This document shows positions 1 to 7,255 of a DNA stretch of 40,546 nt, one piece after another. A program made the position numbers and the translations under genes. This stretch comes from Peptococcaceae bacterium (lineage in GTDB: Bacteria; Bacillota; Dehalobacteriia; UBA4068; UBA4997). Within the stretch, counting starts at the first letter, position 1; every line of letters begins with the position of its first letter. The DNA is taken from NCBI GenBank assembly GCA_022797295.1, contig JAAWKH010000016.1, forward strand, positions 1 through 40,546. The letters run 5' to 3'. The notes under the pieces were generated by a model. It was not told the DNA's origin and searched no databases. It saw nothing but the letters and a program-made list of their open reading frames with translations.

Positions 1-4
1 AGTA

Positions 5-36
5 AAAGCTCTTACAATTTAGACTGTAAGAGCTTT
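5..36 (-). terminator. Rho-independent terminator of tRNA-Ala
   Basis: Two perfect 12-base arms (5-16 and 25-36) enclose an 8-base loop. Read on the minus strand the stem is followed by a short T run, and it lies directly downstream of the tRNA-Ala gene. Confidence 0.8.
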
Positions 37-39
37 GTG

Positions 40-115
<76 letters not shown>

Positions 116-127
116 AAGACTTTTATT

Positions 128-156
128 ATTCTATCATAAATTTTTAATAAAATCAA
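128..156 (-). promoter_or_regulatory. Promoter of tRNA-Ala
   Basis: On the minus strand TTGATT (156-151) and TAGAAT (133-128) are separated by 17 bases. This is a good housekeeping-type promoter placed to start transcription just upstream of the tRNA. Confidence 0.7.
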
Positions 157-212
157 TAGCTAAAATAAAAAAAGTTTAATTAATTTTGCACAAATTAAAA
201 AGCTAGATAATT

Positions 213-908
213 TCAATGATTATGCCAATCACATGAGGCGAAGTTTTCATCGAAGCGGTCATAGGCGCATTCGTAAAGCTCTGCTCCCCAGGCGTCGGAA
301 AACTGGAATTCCATAAAACGGCCGCTGAAAACAATGCCCTCCGGGATGATTGACTGAAAAAGGCCGTCAAAATTAAACATCGGGTAAGCTTCACGCAGGC
401 GGGCTTCCACGTCTGGCTTGGGCACGGTGCCATTGTTGGGCTGGTTATAAAAAGCATTACCCCACTTGTAAATATATTCCGGTTGGTCATAGATAACATT
501 CTCTAGTTCGTCAGGGTCATAGGTGGCGAGAGAGCCAGGAAAGACGGCCTCTGGGATTTCCCAAAATGGATAGGCGCAATCTTCTAAATTTTCAAAAAGC
601 TGGTAAAGCAGGCAATCATTAATTTCCTTGATGTGCTGTTGGGCTTCCTGTTCCTTTTGATTGTAGTAAGCGGCCAGGCCGGCGGCAATCTGCTGTTCGG
701 TTGGCTTAGCAACTGTTTGCAAGTAGGGAAATAGCGGTTTGTAGGCCCATGAGTCCGGTTTGGTTAATTCTTGGCAGATGTGGGTGTAATCATCGCGAAA
801 TTGAATCATCGTATCGTCAAAAGTTTGGTTGGTGAAAGTGCCGGCCAAGCCCAGGGCAAAACTACCTTTGGCCAAAAATTTACCGTCGCGATAAATTACT
901 TCAATCAT
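213..908 (-). CDS. Hypothetical protein, 231 aa, downstream of the MATE gene
   Basis: I do not recognise the family. The product is an acidic, soluble-looking protein rich in Tyr, Phe, Asp and Glu, with no signal peptide, membrane segment or obvious catalytic motif. A helical, Gln/Glu-rich stretch lies around residues 75-100. The start is well supported: an AGGAGG sits 7 bases before the ATG and is formed together with the stop codon of the upstream MATE gene (TAGGAGG), which suggests co-transcription and translational coupling. Its base composition is nearer to the core genome than to the AT-rich MATE gene, so the two may have different histories. No terminator is evident before the tRNA-Ala promoter. 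That it is a real protein is likely; its function is unknown. Confidence 0.7.
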   Translation of the reverse strand: MIEVIYRDGKFLAKGSFALGLAGTFTNQTFDDTMIQFRDDYTHICQELTKPDSWAYKPLFPYLQTVAKPTEQQIAAGLAAYYNQKEQEAQQHIKEINDCLLYQLFENLEDCAYPFWEIPEAVFPGSLATYDPDELENVIYDQPEYIYKWGNAFYNQPNNGTVPKPDVEARLREAYPMFNFDGLFQSIIPEGIVFSGRFMEFQFSDAWGAELYECAYDRFDENFASCDWHNH

Positions 909-919
909 TTTCGTTCCTC

Positions 920-2251
920 CTAGTGTAATCCTATGTTATTTTTTCTTTGAAAGATTTTTTCTTCCACAATAGAAATAATAAAATGAAATACCATACCAAA
1001 TCCAAACATTAGAATAATGGTATTCATATCAAAATCAATGGTATTACTTAATGTTAACACATAAAAAATGCCGTAATATCCAAAGTTAATAATCAATGAG
1101 TTCACCATGTTATATACTGTTTTGCCCAGCCCGATAAAAATATTATCAATGATCGCATATCCTGCGTAAGCTATGTAAAAGGGGACAAGTTTTATGGTTA
1201 ATCTAAATATTTCATCTGCATTGTTTAGGCTTTCGACAAAACGATAGAACGGTTGCCAAGTAGGAATGGAAAGCGTCCAAAAAGCGATAACAGCACATGC
1301 AATAAAATAATAATTAAAACGTTTCAATTTTGCATATCCGTTTTTACAATCAGAACGAATGACCTCTGTAAGCGCTGATATGGGGATAAGTAGCCAAGCC
1401 CAAATGAAATTGTTTGCAAGCCAGTAGTTGCCTTGTTCTTCCACCATATTTATCATTTTGCAAACCATAATGGCATAGATAAAGTTATCCAAGAATTGAT
1501 TTAATCCTGAAAAAGCGCCAATTCTACACCATTCTCTAAGAAGAGTAAAGTCAGAATTTTGGAATCGACAAAATTTAAGATTTTTTTGAGTATATAAAAG
1601 TGAGATACTGAACATGGCAAGTACTGTGTTTACGACTATATTAGAAAGGGCCACTCCGTCAATATGCAAACGCGGAATCAGTAAAAAGTCCGCAATCAAC
1701 GACAGCAATATTCTAATAATCAGGAAAAGATAAACATTTCTATGCTTTTCCGTAACAACAAACACAACATTAACAAAGCTTACAACGATTCCGATCATAA
1801 AAGCAGCCGTTTCTAAATAAAGGTATCGGCTGACAGTATTAATTTCAATGCTATCCGAGTTCATAGCCGCTATCAATATTTTCCCATAAAGAAAAACTCC
1901 AATGGAAAAAACAGCATACAAAGCAAAGACAATTAGCCCTGTTTTGAAGACGGCACCTGCAAATTGGTCTGTTTGCTTTTTAAATATCTTATTCAACACA
2001 GAATAAAGTGGAATAATCAGAAATGCTTGCAGAGTTTCATTTATCAGATCAAACCATTCCATTTGCCCGATAATATGGAATACTTCGTTTTGGTTGCTTG
2101 TAGAAATCAAAAAGGTCTTGATGGCTTGATATATGGCAGGAACCAATGCAAGTAAACATAACGCGAGCCATAAATGCCAATTAAAGCTTTTCAACTGCAA
2201 ATATTTTTCTTTCAAAACCTTTCTGATGTAAGGTTTAAATTGTGTATGTAT
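920..2251 (-). CDS. MATE-type multidrug/Na+ exporter-like membrane protein
   Basis: A polytopic membrane protein of about 443 residues with roughly 12 hydrophobic segments in two halves, as expected for the MATE (MatE) antiporter superfamily, which exports drugs or metabolites using Na+ or H+ gradients. The open frame continues upstream to 2575, but that ATG lies upstream of the promoter at 2503-2475, so the long form cannot come from this promoter. The family-like sequence begins at HTQFKPYIRK. The only well-placed ribosome site, GGAGGG (2263-2258), is 6 bases before an ATA codon at 2251-2249, so I place the start there. The start is either a non-canonical ATA or a decayed ATG; a TTG further in (before residues KEKYLQLK) is the alternative. 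The gene is clearly AT-richer than the core genes, which suggests acquisition. The specific substrate cannot be told. Confidence 0.75.
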   Translation of the reverse strand: MHTQFKPYIRKVLKEKYLQLKSFNWHLWLALCLLALVPAIYQAIKTFLISTSNQNEVFHIIGQMEWFDLINETLQAFLIIPLYSVLNKIFKKQTDQFAGAVFKTGLIVFALYAVFSIGVFLYGKILIAAMNSDSIEINTVSRYLYLETAAFMIGIVVSFVNVVFVVTEKHRNVYLFLIIRILLSLIADFLLIPRLHIDGVALSNIVVNTVLAMFSISLLYTQKNLKFCRFQNSDFTLLREWCRIGAFSGLNQFLDNFIYAIMVCKMINMVEEQGNYWLANNFIWAWLLIPISALTEVIRSDCKNGYAKLKRFNYYFIACAVIAFWTLSIPTWQPFYRFVESLNNADEIFRLTIKLVPFYIAYAGYAIIDNIFIGLGKTVYNMVNSLIINFGYYGIFYVLTLSNTIDFDMNTIILMFGFGMVFHFIISIVEEKIFQRKNNIGLH

Positions 2252-2333
2252 GGAAATCCCTCCATTTTTTCCAATTCTCTTTTGCGTTATTACTATCGAA
2301 AAAGGTTCTGCATTGTAAGGCTTCACGGATATG

Positions 2334-2380
2334 AAGAAGTCCCACTTTTCGATAAAATTCTTCGAAAAGTGGGACTTCTT
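2334..2380 (-). promoter_or_regulatory. Strong leader hairpin (possible attenuator) before the MATE gene
   Basis: Perfect 18-base arms (2334-2351 and 2363-2380) surround an 11-base loop in the transcribed leader of the MATE gene. The flanks have only a weak T tail (CTTCTT), so it may act as a conditional terminator or translational attenuator. A six-codon mini-ORF ends exactly at its 5' arm. Confidence 0.6.
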
Positions 2381-2400
2381 TATATGGTCGGGATGTTCAT
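2380..2400 (-). CDS. Possible leader peptide MNIPTI
   Basis: On the minus strand ATG (2400-2398) opens six codons and ends with TAA at 2382-2380, the base of the attenuator-like hairpin. A ribosome stalled at its end would cover the 5' arm. This geometry resembles leader peptides of inducible resistance genes. The ribosome site is weak, and a second mini-ORF (2456-2430, MFADASKN) is an alternative leader. Confidence 0.3.
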   Translation of the reverse strand: MNIPTI

Positions 2401-2474
2401 AACGACACTCACAAGAAGCCGCACAAAATCTAGTTTTTACTGGCGTCAGCAAACATATTTCACTCAACAATCTA

Positions 2475-2503
2475 ATTATAAAGGGTATTGGCGATGTAGT
2501 CAA
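2475..2503 (-). promoter_or_regulatory. Promoter of the MATE transcript
   Basis: TTGACT (2503-2498) and TATAAT (2480-2475) are 17 bases apart on the minus strand, a near-consensus sigma-A promoter. Transcription would start near 2468, leaving a leader of more than 200 nt before the coding region. Confidence 0.8.
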
Positions 2504-2589
2504 TATCTTTTTTCGATAAAATAACAAAAATAAAAATTTTAGACATACAATTTTTATAAAACCAAAACCAGCCATAGTTGATATAAATA

Positions 2590-2618
2590 TTGATAAATTA
2601 TCTTTTTCATGTTATTAT
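2590..2618 (+). promoter_or_regulatory. Promoter of the Rpn-type nuclease gene
   Basis: TTGATA (2590-2595) and TATTAT (2613-2618) are 17 bases apart. The promoter faces away from the MATE promoter. Confidence 0.55.
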
Positions 2619-2647
2619 AATTGTAAAGGCAGGTGATTACTCAAACT

Positions 2648-3430
2648 ATGGAGGAAAATAATAAAAAACATTTAGAAGATTTGGAGCGTTTGAAGAATTT
2701 TTGCTTGTTTGATGATGATTTTATGACTAAATGCTTTGAGAGTGATACATCTTGCGTTGAATTTGTGCTACGTATTTTGTTGGAAAAACAGGATTTGCAA
2801 GTTATAGAATCCCATACACAGGTGTTTATGGCTAATCTGCTTAATCGTTCAGTAAAGCTTGATGTATTGGCAACTGATAGTCAGGGGATAAAATATAATA
2901 TAGAAATTCAGCGTTCCGATAAAGGAGCAGGTCAGAAACGAGCCAGATATAACAGTAGTATGATTGATGCAAACCAACTTATTAAAGGCCATGATTTTGA
3001 TGATTTGCCTGAAACATATGTTATTTTTATAACCGAAAATGATATACTAAGTAAAGGTTTACCTTTGTATAAAATTGAGAGAATGGTTTTGGATACAGGT
3101 GAAAGATTTGATGATGGTGCGCATATACTATATGTAAATGGTGCCTTTCGTGGAGATACGCCGGTTGGTAAATTGATGCATGATTTTTCTTGTACAGAGC
3201 CATCGAAAATGAATTACAACGTGTTGTCAAATAGGGTGAGATTTTTTAAGGAGAGTAAGGAAGGTGTTGCTATTATGTGTCGGGCAATAGAGGAAATGCG
3301 TATTGAAGAAAGGCGAGAGGTTGCTCGCCGAATGTTGGCAGCAGGCAAATATGCTTTAGATGAAATAGTAGATATTGCAGGATTATCACTTGAAGAAGTG
3401 CAGAAGTTGCAAAATGAAAAGACGGCTTAA
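2648..3430 (+). CDS. Rpn-family (PD-(D/E)XK) nuclease/transposase-like protein
   Basis: About 260 residues matching the Rpn/PD-(D/E)XK nuclease family (often annotated 'Rpn family recombination-promoting nuclease/putative transposase'). Known members are DNA endonucleases that promote RecA-independent recombination. The core pattern is visible: an Asp in LDV (about D72) followed by IEIQ (E86, Q88), with a basic stretch KRARY after it. The N-terminal half fits the usual FDDDFM beginning. The C-terminus has the short helical tail (EEMRIEERREVARRML...) typical of these proteins. I prefer the ATG at 2648, with AGGTGA 11 bases upstream; a GTG at 2633 is the other choice. The gene is AT-rich, stands alone, ends at its own terminator, and is a typical selfish or horizontally moving accessory gene. 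Confidence 0.8.
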   Translation: MEENNKKHLEDLERLKNFCLFDDDFMTKCFESDTSCVEFVLRILLEKQDLQVIESHTQVFMANLLNRSVKLDVLATDSQGIKYNIEIQRSDKGAGQKRARYNSSMIDANQLIKGHDFDDLPETYVIFITENDILSKGLPLYKIERMVLDTGERFDDGAHILYVNGAFRGDTPVGKLMHDFSCTEPSKMNYNVLSNRVRFFKESKEGVAIMCRAIEEMRIEERREVARRMLAAGKYALDEIVDIAGLSLEEVQKLQNEKTA

Positions 3431-3441
3431 AAATATAAAAC

Positions 3442-3475
3442 AAAAAAGCAACGCCTAGAATGGCATTGCTTTTTT
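3442..3475 (+). terminator. Terminator of the Rpn-type gene
   Basis: Arms 3442-3455 and 3462-3475 pair over 14 bases with one G-T wobble, followed by a T run. Confidence 0.85.
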
Positions 3476-3510
3476 TAGGTTAATGGGCGGGGTCATACCG
3501 CCTAAACAAC

Positions 3511-3544
3511 AAAGAGAGAATATCTTGACGAATATCCTCTCTTT
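3511..3544 (-). terminator. Terminator of tRNA-Pro
   Basis: Arms 3511-3523 and 3532-3544 pair with one wobble. It lies just downstream of tRNA-Pro on the minus strand, with T-rich sequence following. Confidence 0.7.
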
Positions 3545-3552
3545 TTGTCTAT

Positions 3553-3629
3553 TGGTCGGGATGACAGGATTCGAACCTGCGGCCCTCTGGTCCCAAACCA
3601 GATGCGCTACCAAACTGCGCTACATCCCG
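3553..3629 (-). tRNA. tRNA-Pro (anticodon TGG)
   Basis: A 77-nt cloverleaf on the minus strand. The acceptor stem CGGGATG pairs with CATCCCG. The anticodon stem CTGGT/ACCAG carries loop TTGGGA with anticodon TGG (proline CCA/CCN). The T-arm contains GGTTCGAATCC and CCA is encoded. Confidence 0.95.
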
Positions 3630-3645
3630 GTAAACTCAATTAAAT

Positions 3646-3674
3646 ATTATAGGCAAAAAAATGCTGTTTGTCAA
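3646..3674 (-). promoter_or_regulatory. Promoter of tRNA-Pro
   Basis: A perfect TTGACA (3674-3669) and TATAAT (3651-3646) with a 17-base spacer on the minus strand: a consensus strong promoter. Confidence 0.85.
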
Positions 3675-3716
3675 TCTATTTGAGCAGATTTTTTCAAATT
3701 TTTTTGCGCCAACATA

Positions 3717-3745
3717 TTGTTTAATGCCAAATTATGCTATATAAT
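3717..3745 (+). promoter_or_regulatory. Promoter of the aminotransferase gene
   Basis: TTGTTT (3717-3722) and TATAAT (3740-3745) with a 17-base spacer, 46 bases before the chosen start codon. Confidence 0.65.
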
Positions 3746-3761
3746 AAGTACATTACTTATT
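3743..3761 (+). promoter_or_regulatory. Inverted-repeat operator at the start site of the aminotransferase transcript
   Basis: AATAAGTA and TACTTATT are perfect 8-base arms separated by CAT. The repeat overlaps the -10 box and the expected transcription start, the position of a repressor-binding site. Confidence 0.45.
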
Positions 3762-3790
3762 GAATTGTATAAAAGCAGGAGTTGAAGCAA

Positions 3791-4975
3791 ATGAATATGC
3801 AGAAATATCTCAAGCCGCAAGTGGCCGCTATTCAGCCGTCGGTCATTCGCAAGTTTTTCGATTTGGCCGCCAAAATGGAGGGTGTGGTGTCGTTGGGTAT
3901 TGGCGAGCCTGATTTTAGCACGCCGCTACCTTTTTGCGAGGCCGGCTGGCGGAGTATGCAGCAGGGCAAAACCGGTTACAGCCCCAATCCTGGCCTGTTG
4001 GAGCTGCGCCAGGCCATCAGCGCTTATTTGCAGCAGCTTTTGGGGCTTACTTACCGGCCGGAGGATCAAATTGTGGTGACGGTGGGCGGTTCCGAGGCTA
4101 TTGACGCCACTTGTCGGGCTTTGCTTTGTCCTGGTGACGAGGTGCTGATTCCTGAGCCGGCTTTTGTGTCTTATGCGCCGTGTGTGGAGCTGTGCGGCGC
4201 GCTGGCGGTGCCGTTGCCGACCTGCGCGGCGGATGGCTTCAAGCTGACCCCGCAGCAGCTGGAGGCAGCCATAACGCCCAAAACCAAGGCCGTGGTGCTA
4301 AATTTCCCCAGCAATCCCACTGGCGTGGTGATGAGCCAAACTGAACTGGACGCGCTGGCGGCGGTGTTGCTGCGTCATGAGGTGCTGGCTATCTCCGATG
4401 AAATCTATGCGGAACTGATTTACGACGGCCTTAGCCACGCTTCTATTGCCAAGGCGCCGGGTATGCAGGATATGACCATTTTAATCAGCGGTTGCTCCAA
4501 ATCGTTGGCGATGACCGGCTGGCGTATTGGTTATGTTTGCGCTCACCCAGATATTTTAAGCGGTATCTACAAAATTCATCAATTCTCCTTGTCTTGCGCC
4601 AGCACCACCGGTCAGTATGTGGCGTTGGAGGGCTTAAAAAACGGTCAGGCAGAAACCAGGCGGATGGTGGCGGAATATGACCGGCGGCGGCAGTTTATTG
4701 CGCAGCGTTTGGCGGAAATTGGTCTGCCGTTGTGTCAGCCGCAGGGAGCTTTTTATGCCTTTCCCTGCATTGCGGGCACCGGTCTTTCCTCCACTCAGTT
4801 CTGCGAGCAGCTTTTGCAGGAGGAAAAAGTGGCCTGTGTGCCGGGCAATGCTTTTGGGGCCAGCGGCGAGGGCTTTATTCGCTGTTCATACGCCACTTCA
4901 ATGGAAAATATCGCTAAGGCCTGCGACGGCATTGAACGCTTTGTGAATCGGCACGCCGGCCGGGCGGCTGAATAG
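3791..4975 (+). CDS. PLP-dependent class I/II aminotransferase (PatA/AspC-like)
   Basis: Predicted cytosolic fold-type I aminotransferase of 394 residues, the normal family length. The PLP sites are readable: NPTG (175-178), SDEIY (D203, Y206), the Schiff-base lysine in SKSLAMTG (K237) with following R245, and the C-terminal FIRCSYA arginine that binds substrate carboxylate. Overall it resembles Bacillus PatA, an N-acetyl-diaminopimelate/aspartate-type aminotransferase, and a lysine/DAP role would fit the dap genes nearby. Substrate cannot be fixed from sequence; aspartate or alanine aminotransferase is equally possible. I chose ATG 3791 because CAGGAG is 9 bases upstream; a TTG at 3782 directly abuts it. 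The next gene, map, begins 11 bases after the stop, so they probably share a transcript. Confidence 0.85.
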   Translation: MNMQKYLKPQVAAIQPSVIRKFFDLAAKMEGVVSLGIGEPDFSTPLPFCEAGWRSMQQGKTGYSPNPGLLELRQAISAYLQQLLGLTYRPEDQIVVTVGGSEAIDATCRALLCPGDEVLIPEPAFVSYAPCVELCGALAVPLPTCAADGFKLTPQQLEAAITPKTKAVVLNFPSNPTGVVMSQTELDALAAVLLRHEVLAISDEIYAELIYDGLSHASIAKAPGMQDMTILISGCSKSLAMTGWRIGYVCAHPDILSGIYKIHQFSLSCASTTGQYVALEGLKNGQAETRRMVAEYDRRRQFIAQRLAEIGLPLCQPQGAFYAFPCIAGTGLSSTQFCEQLLQEEKVACVPGNAFGASGEGFIRCSYATSMENIAKACDGIERFVNRHAGRAAE

Positions 4976-4986
4976 GAGGTGCGGGG

Positions 4987-5745
4987 ATGATTATTGAAAC
5001 CGAGGAGGATTTGCTCAAGCTGCAAAGGATTGGCCGCATTTGCGCCAATGTGCTGCGGGATATGCGGGCTGCGGCCCGGCCTGGTATCACCACCGGGGAG
5101 CTGGATGAGCTGGGCGGGCGGCTGCTTAAAGCTTACGGAGCTAATTCCGGCCCGATGGCGGAGGGCTTTCCGGCTTACACCTGTATCAGTGTTAATGAGG
5201 AGATTGCCCACGGGATTCCCGGCAGGCGGATTTTGCAAAGTGGAGATTTGGTGAATATTGACGTTTCAGCGGAGTTGGACGGTTATTATGGCGACACGGG
5301 GGCCTCGTTTCTGCTGGGTAAAGGGGACAAAATGGCTCAACGCCTGTTGAAGGCTTCCAAGGAGGCTTTAGCCAACGCTATTACGGCGGCGGTGGCTGGG
5401 CGGCCGGTTAATCATATTGGCCGGGCGGTGGAGAACACGGCGCGCCGCCATGGCTTGCGGATTATTAAAAACCTGTGCGGACACGGTGTGGGACACACTT
5501 TGCACGATGAGCCGGAAATGATTGATAACAATTATGAGCCTAAAAACCGGATGCGATTGGAAAAGGGGATGGTGATTGCCATTGAGCCATTCATCAGCGA
5601 GGCGGAAATGGTGGTTGTTCAAAGCAAGCGCGACGGCTGGACGCTTTACACGCCGCACCGCACGCGGGCGGCTCAGTTTGAACACACGCTGGTGGTGACG
5701 GAAAAGCGGCCGCTGATTTTGACGACGCCTGGCCCGGATATTTAA
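4987..5745 (+). CDS. map: Methionine aminopeptidase, type I
   Basis: Removes the initiator methionine from nascent proteins in the cytosol. The 252-residue length is standard for type I. All five metal ligands of the pita-bread fold are present: D92 and D103 (NIDVSAELDGYYGDTG), H166 (CGHGVGH), E200 (AIEPF) and E232 (QFEHT). The conserved catalytic-site histidines H75 (AHGIP) and H173 (HDEP) are also present. An AGGAGG formed with the preceding stop codon (TAGGAGG) lies 6 bases before the ATG, which points to coupling with the aminotransferase gene. In many Firmicutes map lies in the ribosomal-protein/secY cluster, so this copy may be an additional one. Confidence 0.95.
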   Translation: MIIETEEDLLKLQRIGRICANVLRDMRAAARPGITTGELDELGGRLLKAYGANSGPMAEGFPAYTCISVNEEIAHGIPGRRILQSGDLVNIDVSAELDGYYGDTGASFLLGKGDKMAQRLLKASKEALANAITAAVAGRPVNHIGRAVENTARRHGLRIIKNLCGHGVGHTLHDEPEMIDNNYEPKNRMRLEKGMVIAIEPFISEAEMVVVQSKRDGWTLYTPHRTRAAQFEHTLVVTEKRPLILTTPGPDI

Positions 5746-5798
5746 GCCGGTTTTAACATATTGTATAGAGAACGAATAATGAGGAGGTTTTGGGTTTT

Positions 5799-6302
5799 AT
5801 GAGCTTTAAGCAAGTGAAAATTGAGGATTTGCAGCTGAACCCCTGGCAGACGATTGGCCAGGATTGGTTGCTGGTGACGGCGGGCGACGAGCAAAGGGCT
5901 AACACGATGACGGCCAGCTGGGGCGGCCTGGGCGTGCTTTGGCATGAGAACGTGGCGTTTGTGTTCATCCGGCCGCAGCGTTATACCAAAGAGTTTGTGG
6001 ACTCGCAGCCCCGTTTTTCTCTGTCCTTTTTTGAGGGGCGCAAAAAGGAGCTAAGCCTGCTTGGTTCCGTTTCCGGCCGGGAGCGGGATAAGATTGCCGA
6101 GGCCGGCTTGCACCTGACGTTTTTAGACGGCGTGCCCACTTTTGAGGAGGCCCGACTGGTGCTGCTGGTGCAAAAGCTTTACGCCGACGAGCTGCGCCCG
6201 CAGGGCTTTATTCTGCCGGAGCTGGACGGCAAAAACTATGCTCAGCAGGATTATCACACGATGTATGTGGCAAAAATAGAAAAGGTTTATCTGTCGGAGT
6301 AA
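5799..6302 (+). CDS. Flavin-reductase-like (FMN-binding split barrel) protein
   Basis: A 167-residue protein of the flavin reductase-like/DIM6-NTAB group. The beginning, with WLLVTAGDEQRANTMTASWGG, matches the FMN-binding split-barrel pattern (a strand followed by N-x-MT-x-SWGG). F-x-RPQRYTKEF is the usual following motif. Members bind FMN and often act as NAD(P)H-flavin oxidoreductases; the substrate is unknown. A GAGGAGG is 11 bases before ATG 5799; the TTG at 5790 is too close to it. The gene stands alone between map and a bidirectional terminator. Confidence 0.85.
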   Translation: MSFKQVKIEDLQLNPWQTIGQDWLLVTAGDEQRANTMTASWGGLGVLWHENVAFVFIRPQRYTKEFVDSQPRFSLSFFEGRKKELSLLGSVSGRERDKIAEAGLHLTFLDGVPTFEEARLVLLVQKLYADELRPQGFILPELDGKNYAQQDYHTMYVAKIEKVYLSE

Positions 6303-6317
6303 GGCTGCACAACAACA

Positions 6318-6353
6318 AAGGCATAGCCACAAGGGAGGATGGCTATGCCTTTA
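6318..6353. terminator. Bidirectional terminator between convergent genes
   Basis: Perfect 13-base arms (6318-6330 and 6341-6353) lie between the plus-strand flavin-reductase gene and the minus-strand membrane-protein gene, with A and T runs on the two sides. Confidence 0.8.
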
Positions 6354-6371
6354 TGTTAAAATGCAGATTAT

Positions 6372-7121
6372 TTAAGGGCGGAAATTGTTGCGGGCCCGGC
6401 GGGCCAATTCCTGCTCCAGCTCCCGTTGCTGTTGCATCATTTGACGATGTTCCAGCTGGCGTTGGCGGCGTTGTTCCTGAGCCTGACGCTTTTTTTTGAT
6501 TGATTTGTTAATCAAATAGGGCACCAGGGAAAGCACAAAACCACCGGCGGCCGCGGCAAAAGTGAGCAAAATTTTCAGCAGGAGCATTTTTAGCTTAATT
6601 TCCTGCCAGGAAAACAGGTGCAGAGAAATCAACAGGCTGAGGCCTAAAAACACGCCGCAGATAAACAGGCTGGGCTTCAGGCTGCGCCGTTTAACCACGG
6701 CGGCCGCCCAAAAGCTGCCGGCAAACACGGCCAGGCAGTACATAAAAGTGCTGGCCTGCACGTTGGTATCGCCGGGGAGAGTGCGAGAATAACAGTAAAA
6801 ACCCCAAATACCAGTTTCCGCCAGCAGCACAATGGCCGCAAAAATCAGGCCGGAAATGGTGGCGGTAACAACCTTTGGCTGTTTAGCTTTGCCCGGCTGC
6901 GCGGCGGCTTGCCTGGTTTTGCTGGCCGATCGCTTTTTGCCAAATTGAGGCAGTTGCAGCTTGGGCAAGTGAAAACGCTGCGGGGGGCGGCCTGAGCGTT
7001 CCCTCGGCCTGCTGGAGCGCGGACGGCGGCTGACTGGCCGCCGGGCCGGCATCTCTCCGCCGTTGGTTAACCATTGGTCCACATCTTGGGTAGTTTTAAA
7101 TTTGTTTGGGGCATTATTCAT
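6372..7121 (-). CDS. Membrane protein with basic proline-rich N-terminal tail
   Basis: I cannot name the function. The protein (249 aa) has three parts. The cytosolic N-terminal tail (about 1-85) is rich in Arg, Pro and Lys. About four membrane segments follow between residues 87 and 210 (TISGLIFAAIVLL, TFMYCLAVFAGSFWAAAVV, LFICGVFLGLSLLISLHLF, LLKILLTFAAAAGGFVLSLVPYL). The C-terminal tail of about 40 residues is strongly charged and Gln/Arg-rich and probably forms a coiled coil. The membrane part loosely recalls small Firmicutes four-helix membrane proteins such as TIGR04086, but this is a weak resemblance. ATG 7121 is preferred over TTG 7127. A TATAAT-like box upstream on the minus strand (about 7146-7141) could drive it. 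Confidence 0.65.
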   Translation of the reverse strand: MNNAPNKFKTTQDVDQWLTNGGEMPARRPVSRRPRSSRPRERSGRPPQRFHLPKLQLPQFGKKRSASKTRQAAAQPGKAKQPKVVTATISGLIFAAIVLLAETGIWGFYCYSRTLPGDTNVQASTFMYCLAVFAGSFWAAAVVKRRSLKPSLFICGVFLGLSLLISLHLFSWQEIKLKMLLLKILLTFAAAAGGFVLSLVPYLINKSIKKKRQAQEQRRQRQLEHRQMMQQQRELEQELARRARNNFRP

Positions 7122-7255
7122 AGACAAATTCCGTTTCTTTAGATTATAACCTACTTATATTCTATTTTTGTTTTCATTTTTCCTGCTAAGCGGACAAATA
7201 TTGGAGCGGATATAGTTATTTTGTCGAGAGGGATTGAGGGGGTAGATTAGTATTT

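Noticed and set aside
2252..2575. N-terminal extension of the MATE protein to 551 aa (start at 2575)
   Set aside because: The start lies upstream of a near-consensus promoter at 2503-2475, the extra residues do not look like MATE sequence, and the region contains the leader hairpin.
3483..3683. 66-aa open frame containing MTGFEPAA
   Set aside because: It runs across the tRNA-Pro gene in antisense. The GFEPAA string is a well-known false protein produced by reading tRNA antisense.
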